Part shown: piece after piece, positions 1 to 8,017 of the stretch
Numbering within the stretch: position 1 is the stretch's first letter
Layout of the letters: every line of letters starts with the position of its first letter
Source: Hymenobacter jeollabukensis
GTDB taxonomy: Bacteria > Bacteroidota > Bacteroidia > Cytophagales > Hymenobacteraceae
Length of the DNA: 64,000 nucleotides
Assembly (NCBI RefSeq): GCF_005771675.1
Contig: NZ_VAJM01000001.1
Span: 186,001-250,000 of the forward strand
Reading direction: 5' to 3'
Notes under the pieces: generated by a model
Database searches by the model: none
Told to the model about the DNA's origin: nothing
What the model saw: only the letters and a program-made list of their open reading frames with translations
Program-made: the position numbers and the translations under genes

Positions 1-1
1 C

Positions 2-505
2 ACTATCGGCCACCTGACGGAAATTTCGCGCCTGCAGCAGGAGCACAACCAGCCCGCTTCGCACGTCTTGCTGGCCCAAGTGGTACACGAGGTCGAACTT
101 GATCTGGCCCCGCTGGTGGCGCGGACCGGGGCCCGGGTGGAGGCTCGCATTCCGGCGGACGTTACCCTGAACTTCTCGGAAAAAAACCTGCGCTCCGTCG
201 TGTACAACCTGCTCAGCAACGCCCTCAAGTACCACCGTCCCAACCAGGTGCCGCAGGTGTCCATCACCTACACCCTGCTGGAGGCCTATCACGTACTGGC
301 GGTGCAGGACGAGGGCCTGGGGCTGGACGTGGCCCAGGACCGGGAAAAGATTTTTGGCATGTTTCAGCGCCTGCATCCGCACGTGGAAGGCTCCGGCGTG
401 GGCTTGTACATGGTCAAAAAAATCGTCGAAAACGCGGGTGGGCGAATAGAAGTGGAGAGTACGCTCAACCAGGGTGCTACTTTCCGGGTCTACTTTCCCC
501 GCTAG
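2..505 (+). CDS. Sensor histidine kinase, C-terminal part (left edge of window)
   Basis: The reading frame is already open at the window edge, so only the last ~167 residues are visible. They hold the end of a HisKA-like dimerisation helix followed by a complete HATPase_c domain. The N box (YNLLSNALKYH), the G1 box (DEGLGLD) and the G2 box (GSGVGLYMVKKIV) are all present, so the ATP-binding fold looks intact. Such kinases phosphorylate a conserved His and pass the phosphate to a response regulator. The sensor domain and the phospho-acceptor His lie outside the window, so the signal cannot be inferred. The protein ends in FRVYFPR with no receiver domain after it. Confidence 0.9.
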   Translation, partial: TIGHLTEISRLQQEHNQPASHVLLAQVVHEVELDLAPLVARTGARVEARIPADVTLNFSEKNLRSVVYNLLSNALKYHRPNQVPQVSITYTLLEAYHVLAVQDEGLGLDVAQDREKIFGMFQRLHPHVEGSGVGLYMVKKIVENAGGRIEVESTLNQGATFRVYFPR

Positions 506-583
506 CTGGCTTAGGTGGCTCCGCACAGGCGGCTACTGTCCGTCGGGGCCGCGTCGAAGGCAGTGCTACCGGGCCAGCTGGCA

Positions 584-1150
584 TTACCACTCAAGCCTGA
601 ACTCCCCGACCGGCTGCCACTGCCGCCCGTCGTGCCGGAACAGCGTCAGCGCCGTGACCTGGAACGTGGCAGTATAGCGGCGGGCAGCAAAATCAACCTT
701 AAGGGCCGGCACCTGGGCCGGCGGCAGGTCGCGGGTGGCCAGGGTCATGTGCGGGGTGAACGGGCGCGTTTCCAGCGGTACCGCGGGCAAGTCGGTGCGG
801 CAGCGGGCCAGCAAAGCCGCGTGCAGCCGCTGCAACGCCTCGGCCTGCACCACGCGGACGAACAGCGTCCGATTCGCGAACCAGGCAAAATCCTGTAGGC
901 TGACTGCAACGGACGGCTGCGCGGCCGCAAAATCGGCCAGCACGGCCTGGGCGCGGGGCTCGAACTCGGTCGGCGGCAGGCGAAATGGCGGAATGAGCGT
1001 GATGTGCGGGGGCAGGCGCACGGCGTTGCGCGAACCGGTCAGGCGGTGGACTTCCTGCTTTAGGGCCCAGACCTCGGAGAAGACGGGTTCGGGCGGCAGC
1101 GTGGCCAGCAGGTAGCGGGCGGGTGGCGGGGCGGCAGATAGTGGCTCCAT
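584..1150 (-). CDS. 2'-5' RNA ligase / 2H phosphoesterase family protein
   Basis: A 188-residue protein with the two HxT motifs of the 2H phosphoesterase superfamily: PHITLIPPF in the first half and FTPHMTLA in the second. Each contributes a catalytic His and Thr for hydrolysis or ligation of 2'-5' or cyclic phosphodiester bonds. I chose the ATG encoding MEPLSAAPP because an upstream ATG in frame would make this gene run into the end of its neighbour; from the chosen start the gap is 13 nt. The upstream gene on the same strand may be co-transcribed. The physiological substrate is not evident from the sequence. Confidence 0.85.
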   Translation of the reverse strand: MEPLSAAPPPARYLLATLPPEPVFSEVWALKQEVHRLTGSRNAVRLPPHITLIPPFRLPPTEFEPRAQAVLADFAAAQPSVAVSLQDFAWFANRTLFVRVVQAEALQRLHAALLARCRTDLPAVPLETRPFTPHMTLATRDLPPAQVPALKVDFAARRYTATFQVTALTLFRHDGRQWQPVGEFRLEW

Positions 1151-1163
1151 CCGGATTCTTACG

Positions 1164-1625
1164 TCAAGCCATTCCCGCCGTTGAGGCCGGATCGGCGCGG
1201 GCAAAATACGGTCCAAAACCAGCCTCATGGGTCTGGCAGAAAACCCAATTCAGAGTGGGCTGCGTCACGTACACGTCGCGGCCTTCAGGTGGCCCCTGAC
1301 TGGACAGCTCACGCAGCAGCGGCCAGGGTGGCAGCCGCACGCCCCGACACCGAAAGCCCCAGGCAGCCTGCTCAAAGAACACCAGGAAGGCCCTAACTGG
1401 CTGCGCTTCGTAGTCGGCCACAGCCGGCGCACCCGTAAGGTGCGGATGCAGTCGAAAGCTGAAGCAATGCCACAGAAATGGCTGCTGGCCGCCGCCAAAC
1501 AACTGATGCCAGCGACGCTTCAACTCCTGCAACTCCTGCGGGCCAAATTCTTCTACCGATTCGACAACGGTTTCCAGCAATGCGCGCCACTGCTGCCGGC
1601 CCGGAGTAGCTCCACTCATGTTCAC
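1164..1625 (-). CDS. Hypothetical protein, possibly DUF4275-like
   Basis: A 153-residue soluble protein without signal peptide or membrane segment. It has an amphipathic N-terminal half (LLETVVESVEEFGPQELQEL) and a FLWHCFSF segment that recalls the DUF4275 family. That match is from memory and weak. It lies 13 nt upstream of the 2H phosphoesterase gene on the same strand, so the two are probably one transcript. A terminator sits between this gene and the M28 peptidase upstream, so transcription probably starts in the short gap just before this gene. No function can be assigned. Confidence 0.6.
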   Translation of the reverse strand: MNMSGATPGRQQWRALLETVVESVEEFGPQELQELKRRWHQLFGGGQQPFLWHCFSFRLHPHLTGAPAVADYEAQPVRAFLVFFEQAAWGFRCRGVRLPPWPLLRELSSQGPPEGRDVYVTQPTLNWVFCQTHEAGFGPYFARADPASTAGMA

Positions 1626-1644
1626 GCTGGTATCATTTAGTCAC

Positions 1645-1672
1645 AAAAAGCCCCGCCAGATGGTGGCGGGGC
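1645..1672 (-). terminator. Rho-independent terminator of the M28 peptidase gene
   Basis: Perfect 9-bp GC-rich arms (GCCCCGCCA and TGGCGGGGC) around a 5-nt loop. On the minus strand they are followed by TTTTT. It begins 28 nt after the stop of the M28 peptidase gene. Confidence 0.85.
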
Positions 1673-1699
1673 CGTCAGGAGCGCGACTGTGGGACTGAG

Positions 1700-3091
1700 T
1701 TACAGTCCGTACTTGCTCAGCAAATAAATCAGCGAGGCCATGCCGGCGCCGCCCAGCTCCAGCTCGCGGCGGTGCACCTTGTCGAAGGTGTCGGCTGCCG
1801 TGTGGTGAATGTCGAAGTAGCGCTGGGAGTCGCAGTCGTAGCCGATGAGGGCCTGGGCCTGGCCTTTGAGCGGGCCGATGTCGGTGCCGCCGTGGCCGGC
1901 GGCAATGTCGCCGGCGTGGTAGGGCGCCAGCAGGGGGCGCCACTGCTGCAGCTTGGCCACCACGGCGGGGCTGCCCTCCACCCCGAAGCCGCGCGGGGTG
2001 AAGCCGCCGCCGTCGGACTCGATGGCGGCGAGGTGCTTTTCGCCGGCGGCCTTGGCCAGCTCGGCGTACTTGGTGCCACCGCGGTTGCCGTTTTCCTCGT
2101 TCATGAAGAGCACGGCGCGCACGGTGCGCTCGGGGCGCAGGCCGGCGGCCAGCAGCAGGCGCAGGGCCTCCATGCTCTGCACGCAGCCGGTGCCGTCGTC
2201 GTGGGCACCCTGGGCCAGGTCCCAGCTGTCGAGGTGGCCGCCCACGGTGATGATTTCGTCGGGGTGCTTCGAGCCCTTGATTTCGCCCACCACGTTGTAG
2301 GATTTCACCTCGGGCAGGGACTGGCAGGCCATTTCCAGCTCGAATTCCAGGCCGGCGTCCTGCTTGAGCGCGGCGCTGAGGCGGTCGGCGGCCAGGGTGC
2401 TGAGGGCGGCGGCGGGCACCTTGGTCACTTTGTCGTCGTAGCGGGTGGTGCCGGTGTGCGGGAAGTCGTCCTTGGCCGAGGTCATGGAGCGCACCAAAGC
2501 CCCCACGGCCCCGCGTTTGGCGGCTTCCACCGGACCACGGCCGCGCTGGTCCACGGCCCCGCCGTAGGCCTGCCCCGGCTCGATGAGCTTGTCGTCGAAG
2601 GGGCGGTTGAAGAACACGAACCGGCCCTTCACCTGGTCGTCGGGCAGCTTGGCCAGCTCGTCCCAGCTGCGCACCTCCACCACCTTGGCTTTCAGCTTAC
2701 CGCCCGTGCCGACGGAGCCACCCAGCGCGCACACGGCCACGTCCTGGTTTTTGCCCTTGCCGGCTTTGAACGAGGCTTTTTCCTTGGCCCCGCGCACCCA
2801 GTGCGGCACCATCACCTCCTGCAAATACACCCGGTCGAAGCCCAGCTTTTCCATGGTCTGCTTGCCCCATTGCACGGCCTGCTCGGCCTGGGGCGAGCCG
2901 CTCAGGCGGGCGCCGATGTTTTGGCAGAGGTAGCGCAGGTTGTCGTAGCTCTGCCCGCGCAGCAAGGCCTCGTCGTAGATTTTGCGCAGGTTCAGCGAGT
3001 CGGTTTTGGCAGTGGTCTGGGCCTGGGCGGGAATGGTCAGCGCGGCGGAAAGCAGCAGGCCGGCCGCAGCGGAGCGGAAATGGTGGAGCAT
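1700..3091 (-). CDS. Secreted M28 family zinc metallopeptidase (carboxypeptidase Q-like)
   Basis: A 463-residue exported peptidase with a signal peptide at residues 1-25, cleaved near PAQAQ. The metal ligands of the co-catalytic M28 site are visible: His286 (GGHLDSW), bridging Asp298 (AHDDGTG), Glu332/333 (NEEN), Asp360 (ESDGGG) and His429/430 (DIHHTAADT). Residues ~130-240 fit the protease-associated insert typical of this subfamily. The family removes N-terminal residues or dipeptides from peptides in the periplasm or outside the cell. The gene is followed by its own terminator and looks monocistronic. A second, shorter M28 enzyme lies at 44545-45477. Confidence 0.9.
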   Translation of the reverse strand: MLHHFRSAAAGLLLSAALTIPAQAQTTAKTDSLNLRKIYDEALLRGQSYDNLRYLCQNIGARLSGSPQAEQAVQWGKQTMEKLGFDRVYLQEVMVPHWVRGAKEKASFKAGKGKNQDVAVCALGGSVGTGGKLKAKVVEVRSWDELAKLPDDQVKGRFVFFNRPFDDKLIEPGQAYGGAVDQRGRGPVEAAKRGAVGALVRSMTSAKDDFPHTGTTRYDDKVTKVPAAALSTLAADRLSAALKQDAGLEFELEMACQSLPEVKSYNVVGEIKGSKHPDEIITVGGHLDSWDLAQGAHDDGTGCVQSMEALRLLLAAGLRPERTVRAVLFMNEENGNRGGTKYAELAKAAGEKHLAAIESDGGGFTPRGFGVEGSPAVVAKLQQWRPLLAPYHAGDIAAGHGGTDIGPLKGQAQALIGYDCDSQRYFDIHHTAADTFDKVHRRELELGGAGMASLIYLLSKYGL

Positions 3092-3162
3092 GAAGGCGGA
3101 AGAAAGTGGCGGCCCAGTAGGGCGCGGCAGTCAGAGACGCCGCCCGCGGGCCGGAAGTTGCA

Positions 3163-3190
3163 GGCCGCCGCTTCGGTCGAAGCGGCGGCC
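3163..3190. repeat. Perfect 13-bp-arm GC-rich hairpin
   Basis: Arms GGCCGCCGCTTCG and CGAAGCGGCGGCC are separated by 2 nt, so the structure is almost a perfect palindrome. It lies about 70 bp upstream of the M28 peptidase start. There is no T-run on either side, so it is not an ordinary intrinsic terminator. It may be a leader structure or a small REP-like palindrome. Confidence 0.6.
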
Positions 3191-3300
3191 CCAAAGAAAC
3201 AGCGCCGCTCGTAGCCGGCCAAACCAAAGGCCCAGTGGGCGCCTACTGAAGCCGCTCCCGATATCAGCTTCGGGCGTCCTCGTCGCGCAGCTGGCATAAC

Positions 3301-3330
3301 AAAAACGCCGCGAGCGGTCAGGCTCGCGGC
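3301..3330 (-). terminator. Rho-independent terminator of the universal stress protein gene
   Basis: Arms GCCGCGAGC and GCTCGCGGC around a 6-nt loop, followed on the minus strand by C and then TTTTT. It lies about 35 nt after the universal stress protein stop codon. Confidence 0.85.
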
Positions 3331-3363
3331 GGGCATGGTGGCTGGGGGGTTACTACCGAAGAC

Positions 3364-4237
3364 TTAGGCCGTGGCAGTCGTAGCCGGGGCCTCGGCGGGC
3401 GGGGTGGCTACGGTCACGGGCTCGGCCACGGGCAGCAGCAGCACGGGCAGGGTGGCACGGCGCAGCACGCGGGCCGTCACGCTGCGGTGAAACAGCTGGC
3501 CCAGGAAGCTGCGGCGCCGGGCCAGCAGCACCAGCAGGTTGGCCCCGCGGGCCGTAGCGCTGCTCAGCAGGCCGTCTTCGGGCGTGGGGGCCAGGGGCTG
3601 GCAGAAGTCGATTTCGGCCTCGCCGGGCAGCAGGCCGCTGCGCTGGACGCTGCGCAGCACCTCGTTGCGACTCAGGCTGCTTTCGGGCGTGGTCGTGTAA
3701 GCCAGCGTCGGGGCGGCTTGCCAGGTGCTCAGCAGCTCCCGCAGGATGCCCGCAGCGGCCGTCGGCACGGCAAACGGCTCCCCATCGATGCCCACGACCA
3801 CGCGGCGCGGGGGCAGCAGGGCGGCGGTTTCGGGCACCAGCAGCGCCGGGTACGGGCTGTGGCGCAGCAGCGGCAGGGCGCGGTTGGCCAGCAAGGCGTC
3901 GAAGTACCGCTCGGTGCTCGTCAGGCCCAGCACCAGCAGCAGGGGCTGGTAGCGGGCCACGGCAGCCGCCAGCGCGTCGCCGAATGTACCATCGACGACT
4001 TCTACCACGGTGGGCACCAGCATGTCGGCCGCAATACCTTCCAGCGCCTCGGTTATCTGCTGCCGGTCGTAGTACATGACGTTGCCCACGGCCAGGCTCG
4101 ATTCGGCGGGCACGATGGGCGGCTGATATACGTGCAGCAGCACCACGCGGGCGCCCAGGGGGCCCCAGCTGGGCGGCGTAGCGGCGGGCGCGCTCGGCCG
4201 CCGGCGAAAGGTTGGTGAGTACGACGAGGGTGTCCAT
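3364..4237 (-). CDS. Universal stress protein (tandem UspA type), apparently frameshifted
   Basis: The start at 4237 encodes MDTLVVLTNLSPAAERARRY, a typical UspA N-terminus. The rest of the family sequence (VVLLHVYQPP through PVLLLPVAEP) is in a different frame. The switch falls in a run of five G and four C at 4158-4166. The span from start to stop is 874 nt, one more than a multiple of three, so removing one base restores a continuous ~290-residue protein with two Usp domains. UspA proteins bind ATP or help survival under stress. The shift could be real inactivation or a homopolymer sequencing error; the downstream frame alone (from a GTG at 4146) would lack the first beta strand. Confidence 0.8.
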
Positions 4238-4390
4238 GCAAAGGAGCGGGTTGGAGTACGGCGTAAAGGTGCTCCACCCCCGCGGCGGCGGGCATGACGC
4301 TCGTCAGTTACATGGACTAATGTTCATCAGCCTCGCTCCCAGCAGGCTTTTTCCGCTGTAGGCAGCTTCGGACGTAATGTGGCGGCGGGC

Positions 4391-4942
4391 CTACTTGCCC
4401 GCCCCGTAGCGGCGCACGGTGGCCGTGGCCGGGCCGCCGCTGGCCGGCAGCGTCACCACGAACAGGTAGCTGAACTCGTCGTCGCCAATGGCTTTGATGG
4501 GCCGCGGGGCTCCCAGGGCCTCAATGGTTTCGAGCACGGTGTTGGAGTGGCCCACCACCAGCGCCGCTTTGCCGGCCGGCGTGACCTGCCGAATGCGGGT
4601 GGCCAGGGCAGCCAGGCCGGGCGGGTCGGCTACGTACGACTCGGGGCTGATTTTGCGCGCTTCGGCCAAGGGCGCGGCCGTGTCGCGGGTGCGCTTGGTG
4701 TCGGTGCTGTAGATGGCCACGATGGGCTCCTTGCGCAGCACGTCGCGCAGGGCCTGGGCGCGCAGGGCGCCGGCGGCGCTGAGGGGCTGCTCGGCGGGTT
4801 TCTGCGGGTCGGCCAGCGGGCCTTTTTCGGCGTGGCGCACCAGGTACACGGTCACGGCCTTGGGCTTGGCCGCCTCGGGGGCGATGAAAGCGGCGGTGCC
4901 GAGCAGCGGCAGCAGGCAAAGCAAACGAAGCAGGAAAGGCAT
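4391..4942 (-). CDS. Secreted histidine phosphatase (phosphoglycerate mutase-like)
   Basis: A 183-residue protein of the histidine phosphatase superfamily, close in size to SixA-like enzymes. The catalytic RHG-type motif appears as LVRHAEK, with the second His in VVGHSNT; the STDTKRTRDTA segment supplies a further conserved Arg. The start at 4942 (MPFLLRLLCLLPLLGTAAF) gives a clear signal peptide, so the enzyme is probably exported. An upstream in-frame ATG would put 25 residues before the hydrophobic stretch and was rejected. The substrate is unknown; the family covers phosphoproteins, sugar phosphates and nucleotides. Confidence 0.85.
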   Translation of the reverse strand: MPFLLRLLCLLPLLGTAAFIAPEAAKPKAVTVYLVRHAEKGPLADPQKPAEQPLSAAGALRAQALRDVLRKEPIVAIYSTDTKRTRDTAAPLAEARKISPESYVADPPGLAALATRIRQVTPAGKAALVVGHSNTVLETIEALGAPRPIKAIGDDEFSYLFVVTLPASGGPATATVRRYGAGK

Positions 4943-5080
4943 CAGCAGGAACTCAATAGAAAGTGGAGCAAAGAAAGCAGGGCGGGCAAGATACGCGGCC
5001 CGGGTCGGCTTCCTCATTTCAGCTTCACCTCGGCGGCCTAGGTTTCGGCCACAACCATCACCTTAACTCCCATTTCTCCC

Positions 5081-5326
5081 ATGAAAAAGTACCTGCTGCT
5101 CCTCGTCGCCGTTTGCCTCAGCGCCGCCGCCGCCTCGGCCCAAACCACCCCGGGCACCACCACGACCACCACGACCACGCAAACCGGGAAGAAAGCCGGC
5201 AAAGTGATGAAAAAAGACGCCAAAGACGCCGGTGCGCCGAAAAGGGACGCCAAGGACACCAAGAAGATGATGAAGAAAGGCGACATGCAGAAAACCACCA
5301 CCACGACCACCACCGACAAGATGTAA
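5081..5326 (+). CDS. Small secreted Thr/Lys-rich protein
   Basis: An 81-residue protein with a signal peptide (MKKYLLLLVAVCLSAAAASA, cleavage near SAQT). The mature part is low-complexity: two blocks of seven or eight threonines flank a very basic centre (KKAGKVMKKDAKD, KDTKKMMKKGD). No fold or motif is recognisable. The next gene encodes a second small protein with the same start pattern and Thr-rich character, so the pair probably arose by duplication. It is probably a periplasmic or surface protein; no function is proposed. Confidence 0.7.
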   Translation: MKKYLLLLVAVCLSAAAASAQTTPGTTTTTTTTQTGKKAGKVMKKDAKDAGAPKRDAKDTKKMMKKGDMQKTTTTTTTDKM

Positions 5327-5406
5327 GCAGGGCGCCCGGCCCGGCTGCATCCCGGCGGGGCCGTTGCGCGTTCAAGCTCTAACCTTCCACTTTCCCCACA
5401 CTCGTC

Positions 5407-5679
5407 ATGAAAAAGCACCTCCTGCTACTCGCCGCCGGCGCCCTGCTCAGCACCGCCGCCTCGGCCCAGACCACGCCCACGAAGACGACCACCACGACCC
5501 AGTCGGGCACGACCTCGACGCGGACCAAGACCATGACCACGCCCAGCGGCCAGACCAAGACCTCGGGCCAGTACAAGTCCTCGTCGCAGCACCACCAGAC
5601 GATGACGCACACCACGCCCAGCGGCATCACCAAGACCCAGACGTCGAGCACGGCCACTAAGGCAACGGTGAAGCAGTAA
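5407..5679 (+). CDS. Small secreted Thr/Ser-rich protein, paralogue of the preceding gene
   Basis: A 90-residue protein with a signal peptide (MKKHLLLLAAGALLSTAASA, then QTTPTK), followed by a mature chain of mostly Thr, Ser, Gln and Lys. TTPSGQTKT and TTPSGITKT form an imperfect internal repeat. It shares the MKK(Y/H)LLLL start and the AQTTP cleavage site with its neighbour 80 bp upstream but lacks the long Lys-rich centre. A very strong hairpin terminator follows. The function is unknown. Confidence 0.7.
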   Translation: MKKHLLLLAAGALLSTAASAQTTPTKTTTTTQSGTTSTRTKTMTTPSGQTKTSGQYKSSSQHHQTMTHTTPSGITKTQTSSTATKATVKQ

Positions 5680-5692
5680 CGCTTGCCGCTTG

Positions 5693-5746
5693 CCCGAAAC
5701 ACGACGCGCCCCGGTCCACAAGAGCCGGGGCGCGTCGTGTTTCGGG
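5693..5746. terminator. Bidirectional hairpin terminator between convergent genes
   Basis: Perfect 22-bp arms (beginning CCCGAAACACGACG and ending CGTCGTGTTTCGGG) surround a 10-nt loop. It lies between the stop codons of the Thr-rich gene (plus strand) and surE (minus strand). Short A and T runs sit inside the arms. Confidence 0.8.
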
Positions 5747-5768
5747 GTATTTTCAGACCGATGTTATT

Positions 5769-6644
5769 CTAACCCTGCGGGTTGGCCGGGCCGTAGTCGC
5801 CGGGGCTGACGGGGGTGGGCTGCTCGGGCTCGGCGGGCGTGGGGCGGCCGGGCAGCTGCAGCGTCCAGGCGCCGTGCAGCTCGCGCAGGCCGGCGTGGTG
5901 GGTGAAGTCGAACTGGCAGGGCACGATGCTCACGTAGTTGTGGGCCAGGGCCCATTCGTCGGTGTCCTCGGCGTGGATTTCCTCGTTGAGGAAGTTGCCG
6001 AGCACCCAGTAGTACGGCCGGCGGTACGGGTCCTGGCGGGTGTCAAATTCCTCCTGCCACTTGGCCCGGGCCTGCCGGCACACCTTGGCCCCCACGATGG
6101 GGTCGTCGGATTTCTTGGGAATATTCACGTTCAGGGCCGTGCCGGCGGGCACACCCTTGCTAAGCGCCTCACGGGCCACGTGCTCAATCCACGGCTCGGC
6201 GTGCGAGAAATCGGCCTGGTGCGAAAAGTCGCAGAGCGAGAAGCCGATAGCGGGCAGCCCCTCGATGGCCGCTTCCAGCGCCGCCGACATGGTGCCCGAG
6301 TAAATCACGTTCACCGAAGCGTTGGAGCCGTGGTTGACGCCCGACACCACCAGGTCGGGCCGGCGGCCCTTCAGCACCAGGTGCTTGGCAATCTTGACGC
6401 AGTCGGCCGGGGTGCCCGAGCAGGTGTAGGCCTCGATGCCCTCGAACAGCTGGCTGCGGTCGAGGCGCAGCGGCTCGCTGAGCGTAATGGCGTGGCCCAT
6501 GCCCGACTGCGGGGCGGCGGGCGCCACCACCACCACTTCGCCCAGGCGGCGCATCACGCGCACGAGCACCGCAATGCCGGGGGCGGCAATGCTGTCGTCG
6601 TTGGAAATCAGAATCAGCGGCTGCTTGGGGGTGTCGAGGCTCAC
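5769..6644 (-). CDS. surE: 5'/3'-nucleotidase SurE
   Basis: A 291-residue cytoplasmic enzyme of the SurE family, which dephosphorylates nucleoside monophosphates with a divalent metal. The N-terminal ILISNDD motif (metal-binding Asp pair), the QSGMGHAIT region and SGVNHGSNASV with its metal-binding Asn are all present. The segment VIYSGTMSAALEA is also characteristic. The last ~30 residues are Pro/Gly-rich and extend beyond the usual ~250 residues. A -7 box TACCTTTG lies 36 bp upstream of the start. Confidence 0.95.
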   Translation of the reverse strand: MSLDTPKQPLILISNDDSIAAPGIAVLVRVMRRLGEVVVVAPAAPQSGMGHAITLSEPLRLDRSQLFEGIEAYTCSGTPADCVKIAKHLVLKGRRPDLVVSGVNHGSNASVNVIYSGTMSAALEAAIEGLPAIGFSLCDFSHQADFSHAEPWIEHVAREALSKGVPAGTALNVNIPKKSDDPIVGAKVCRQARAKWQEEFDTRQDPYRRPYYWVLGNFLNEEIHAEDTDEWALAHNYVSIVPCQFDFTHHAGLRELHGAWTLQLPGRPTPAEPEQPTPVSPGDYGPANPQG

Positions 6645-6679
6645 GGCAAAAACGGGTTGGTCGGCAGTAGATACGGCGG

Positions 6680-6687
6680 CAAAGGTA
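6680..6687 (-). promoter_or_regulatory. Predicted Bacteroidota -7 box for surE
   Basis: TACCTTTG on the minus strand matches TAnnTTTG and lies 36 bp upstream of the surE ATG. No clear -33 TTG was seen at the usual distance. Confidence 0.55.
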
Positions 6688-6773
6688 GAGCGGGGATGGA
6701 AAACGGATAATTAACGAATACAAACGGCTGCCAAACAGCGGGCCGCGGCTCAACGGTTGGCAGCCAAGTATCG

Positions 6774-6781
6774 TAGGTTTG
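6774..6781 (+). promoter_or_regulatory. Possible -7 box immediately before the lipoprotein gene
   Basis: TAGGTTTG matches TAnnTTTG but ends 4 nt before the ATG at 6786. If used, the transcript would be leaderless or nearly so. It is one of two boxes with this layout here; the other precedes tsaE. Confidence 0.35.
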
Positions 6782-6785
6782 GGCC

Positions 6786-7445
6786 ATGCTTCGCCTCTCC
6801 TCTACCCTGCCCGCCGCCGGGCTGGCCCTGCTGCTGGCTGCCTGCGGCCCCACCGAACGGCCCGCCGCCAACCCCACCGCCGCCCCGGCTGCGGCCCCAG
6901 CCGCCACCACGCCGCCGGCAACCCCGGATTCGGCGGCGCCTACCACTCTTATTCCGACGGCCAAGGACGAGCACCTGCTGCTCCAGCCCGGCTACGTGGG
7001 GCCGTTGCGGCTCAACATGAAAGAAGCCGACCTGCTGACTTTGCTGCCGCCGAGCACGCTCACCAAAACCACCCGCAGCCTCGAAGGCATCGAATACCCG
7101 GTGTATGAGTACCGTCCCGACGACGCGCCAGCCGGCTCGCCCCCGCTGCTGCTGGAAATGGTGGGCGCGGTGGAAGACGGCGGCAACCGCCTCTGGCGCG
7201 TGCAGCTGCAGGACGCGCGCTACCGCACGGCCGAGGGCATTGGGGTGGGCAGCACCTACGGCGAGGCCCGCCGGGCCTACGGTGTGCAGACCATCGAGCG
7301 GGCCGAAGGGCGGCTGGTGGCCGTGTCGGAGCGCGTGGGCATGACCTGGGTGCTCGACAAAGCCGGTCTGAACCTGAACCGCACGTTACGCAAGGACGAC
7401 GTGCCGCCCGCCACGCGCATCACCGGCATTATACTTTACCAGTAG
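6786..7445 (+). CDS. Hypothetical lipoprotein
   Basis: A 219-residue predicted lipoprotein with lipobox LLAAC (Cys near residue 20). An Ala/Pro/Thr-rich linker reaches residue ~60, and the globular domain begins at GYVGPLRLNMKEADLLTLLP. The GYVGPLRLNM and GVGSTYGEARRAYG segments look like two similar subdomains, each with a 'G-x-G-x(3)-E' start, as in proteins that monitor curve-like or kinetic values, but no family is recognised. It is divergent from surE and is followed after 122 bp by a DoxX gene. No function is assigned. Confidence 0.75.
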   Translation: MLRLSSTLPAAGLALLLAACGPTERPAANPTAAPAAAPAATTPPATPDSAAPTTLIPTAKDEHLLLQPGYVGPLRLNMKEADLLTLLPPSTLTKTTRSLEGIEYPVYEYRPDDAPAGSPPLLLEMVGAVEDGGNRLWRVQLQDARYRTAEGIGVGSTYGEARRAYGVQTIERAEGRLVAVSERVGMTWVLDKAGLNLNRTLRKDDVPPATRITGIILYQ

Positions 7446-7567
7446 AACTTGGCTTTTGGCGGTGCGAATCAGCCGACGTTTGTGTACTTTGGCGGCGCAG
7501 GCCCGCCACTTCGTTCGTTATCCGCCTCCCGGGCCGGCCGCTCTCACCCCACACCTAGCCTGCCGCC

Positions 7568-8002
7568 ATGCCCCTGCTCGAAAACCGTTACCGCTACGCC
7601 GACCTCGGGCTGCTGCTGCTGCGCCTGGGCCTGGGCGTGATGATGGTCGTTCACGGCTACCCCAAGCTGATGGGCGGGCCGGAGAAATGGACGGCGCTGG
7701 GCGGGGAAATGCGCCACCTCGGCATCAACTTCGCTCCCGCCGCCTGGGGCCTGGCCGCCGCCATTGCCGAAACCATCGGCGGGCAGCTGCTGGCGCTGGG
7801 CCTGCTGTTTCGCTGGGCCTGCGGGGCGCTGCTCATCACCATGCTGGTGGCGGCCGTGTCGCATCTGGCCGTGGGCGAAGGGTTCGGGGACTACTCGCAC
7901 GCGCTGGAAAACGGCATCGTATTTCTTGGCCTGCTGCTCATCGGCCCGGGCAAATACAGCGTGGATCAGCAGGTGTTTCCGCCCAGCCGGAAGCGGTACT
8001 GA
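7568..8002 (+). CDS. DoxX family integral membrane protein
   Basis: A 144-residue inner-membrane protein with four hydrophobic helices. The N-terminal LLLLRLGLGVMMVVHGYPKL motif and the ETIGGQLLALGLLFR segment are typical of the DoxX/DoxD family. Members are linked to quinone-dependent oxidation or to thiol stress, but most are uncharacterised. The gene ends 15 bp before the convergent ridA-like gene, and no terminator is visible between them. Confidence 0.9.
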   Translation: MPLLENRYRYADLGLLLLRLGLGVMMVVHGYPKLMGGPEKWTALGGEMRHLGINFAPAAWGLAAAIAETIGGQLLALGLLFRWACGALLITMLVAAVSHLAVGEGFGDYSHALENGIVFLGLLLIGPGKYSVDQQVFPPSRKRY

Positions 8003-8017
8003 GCATCTGGCCAGTCT

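Noticed and set aside
1772-3214. 480-residue open frame opposite the M28 peptidase gene
   Set aside because: Antisense composition, no signal or motif; the minus-strand gene has all metal ligands.
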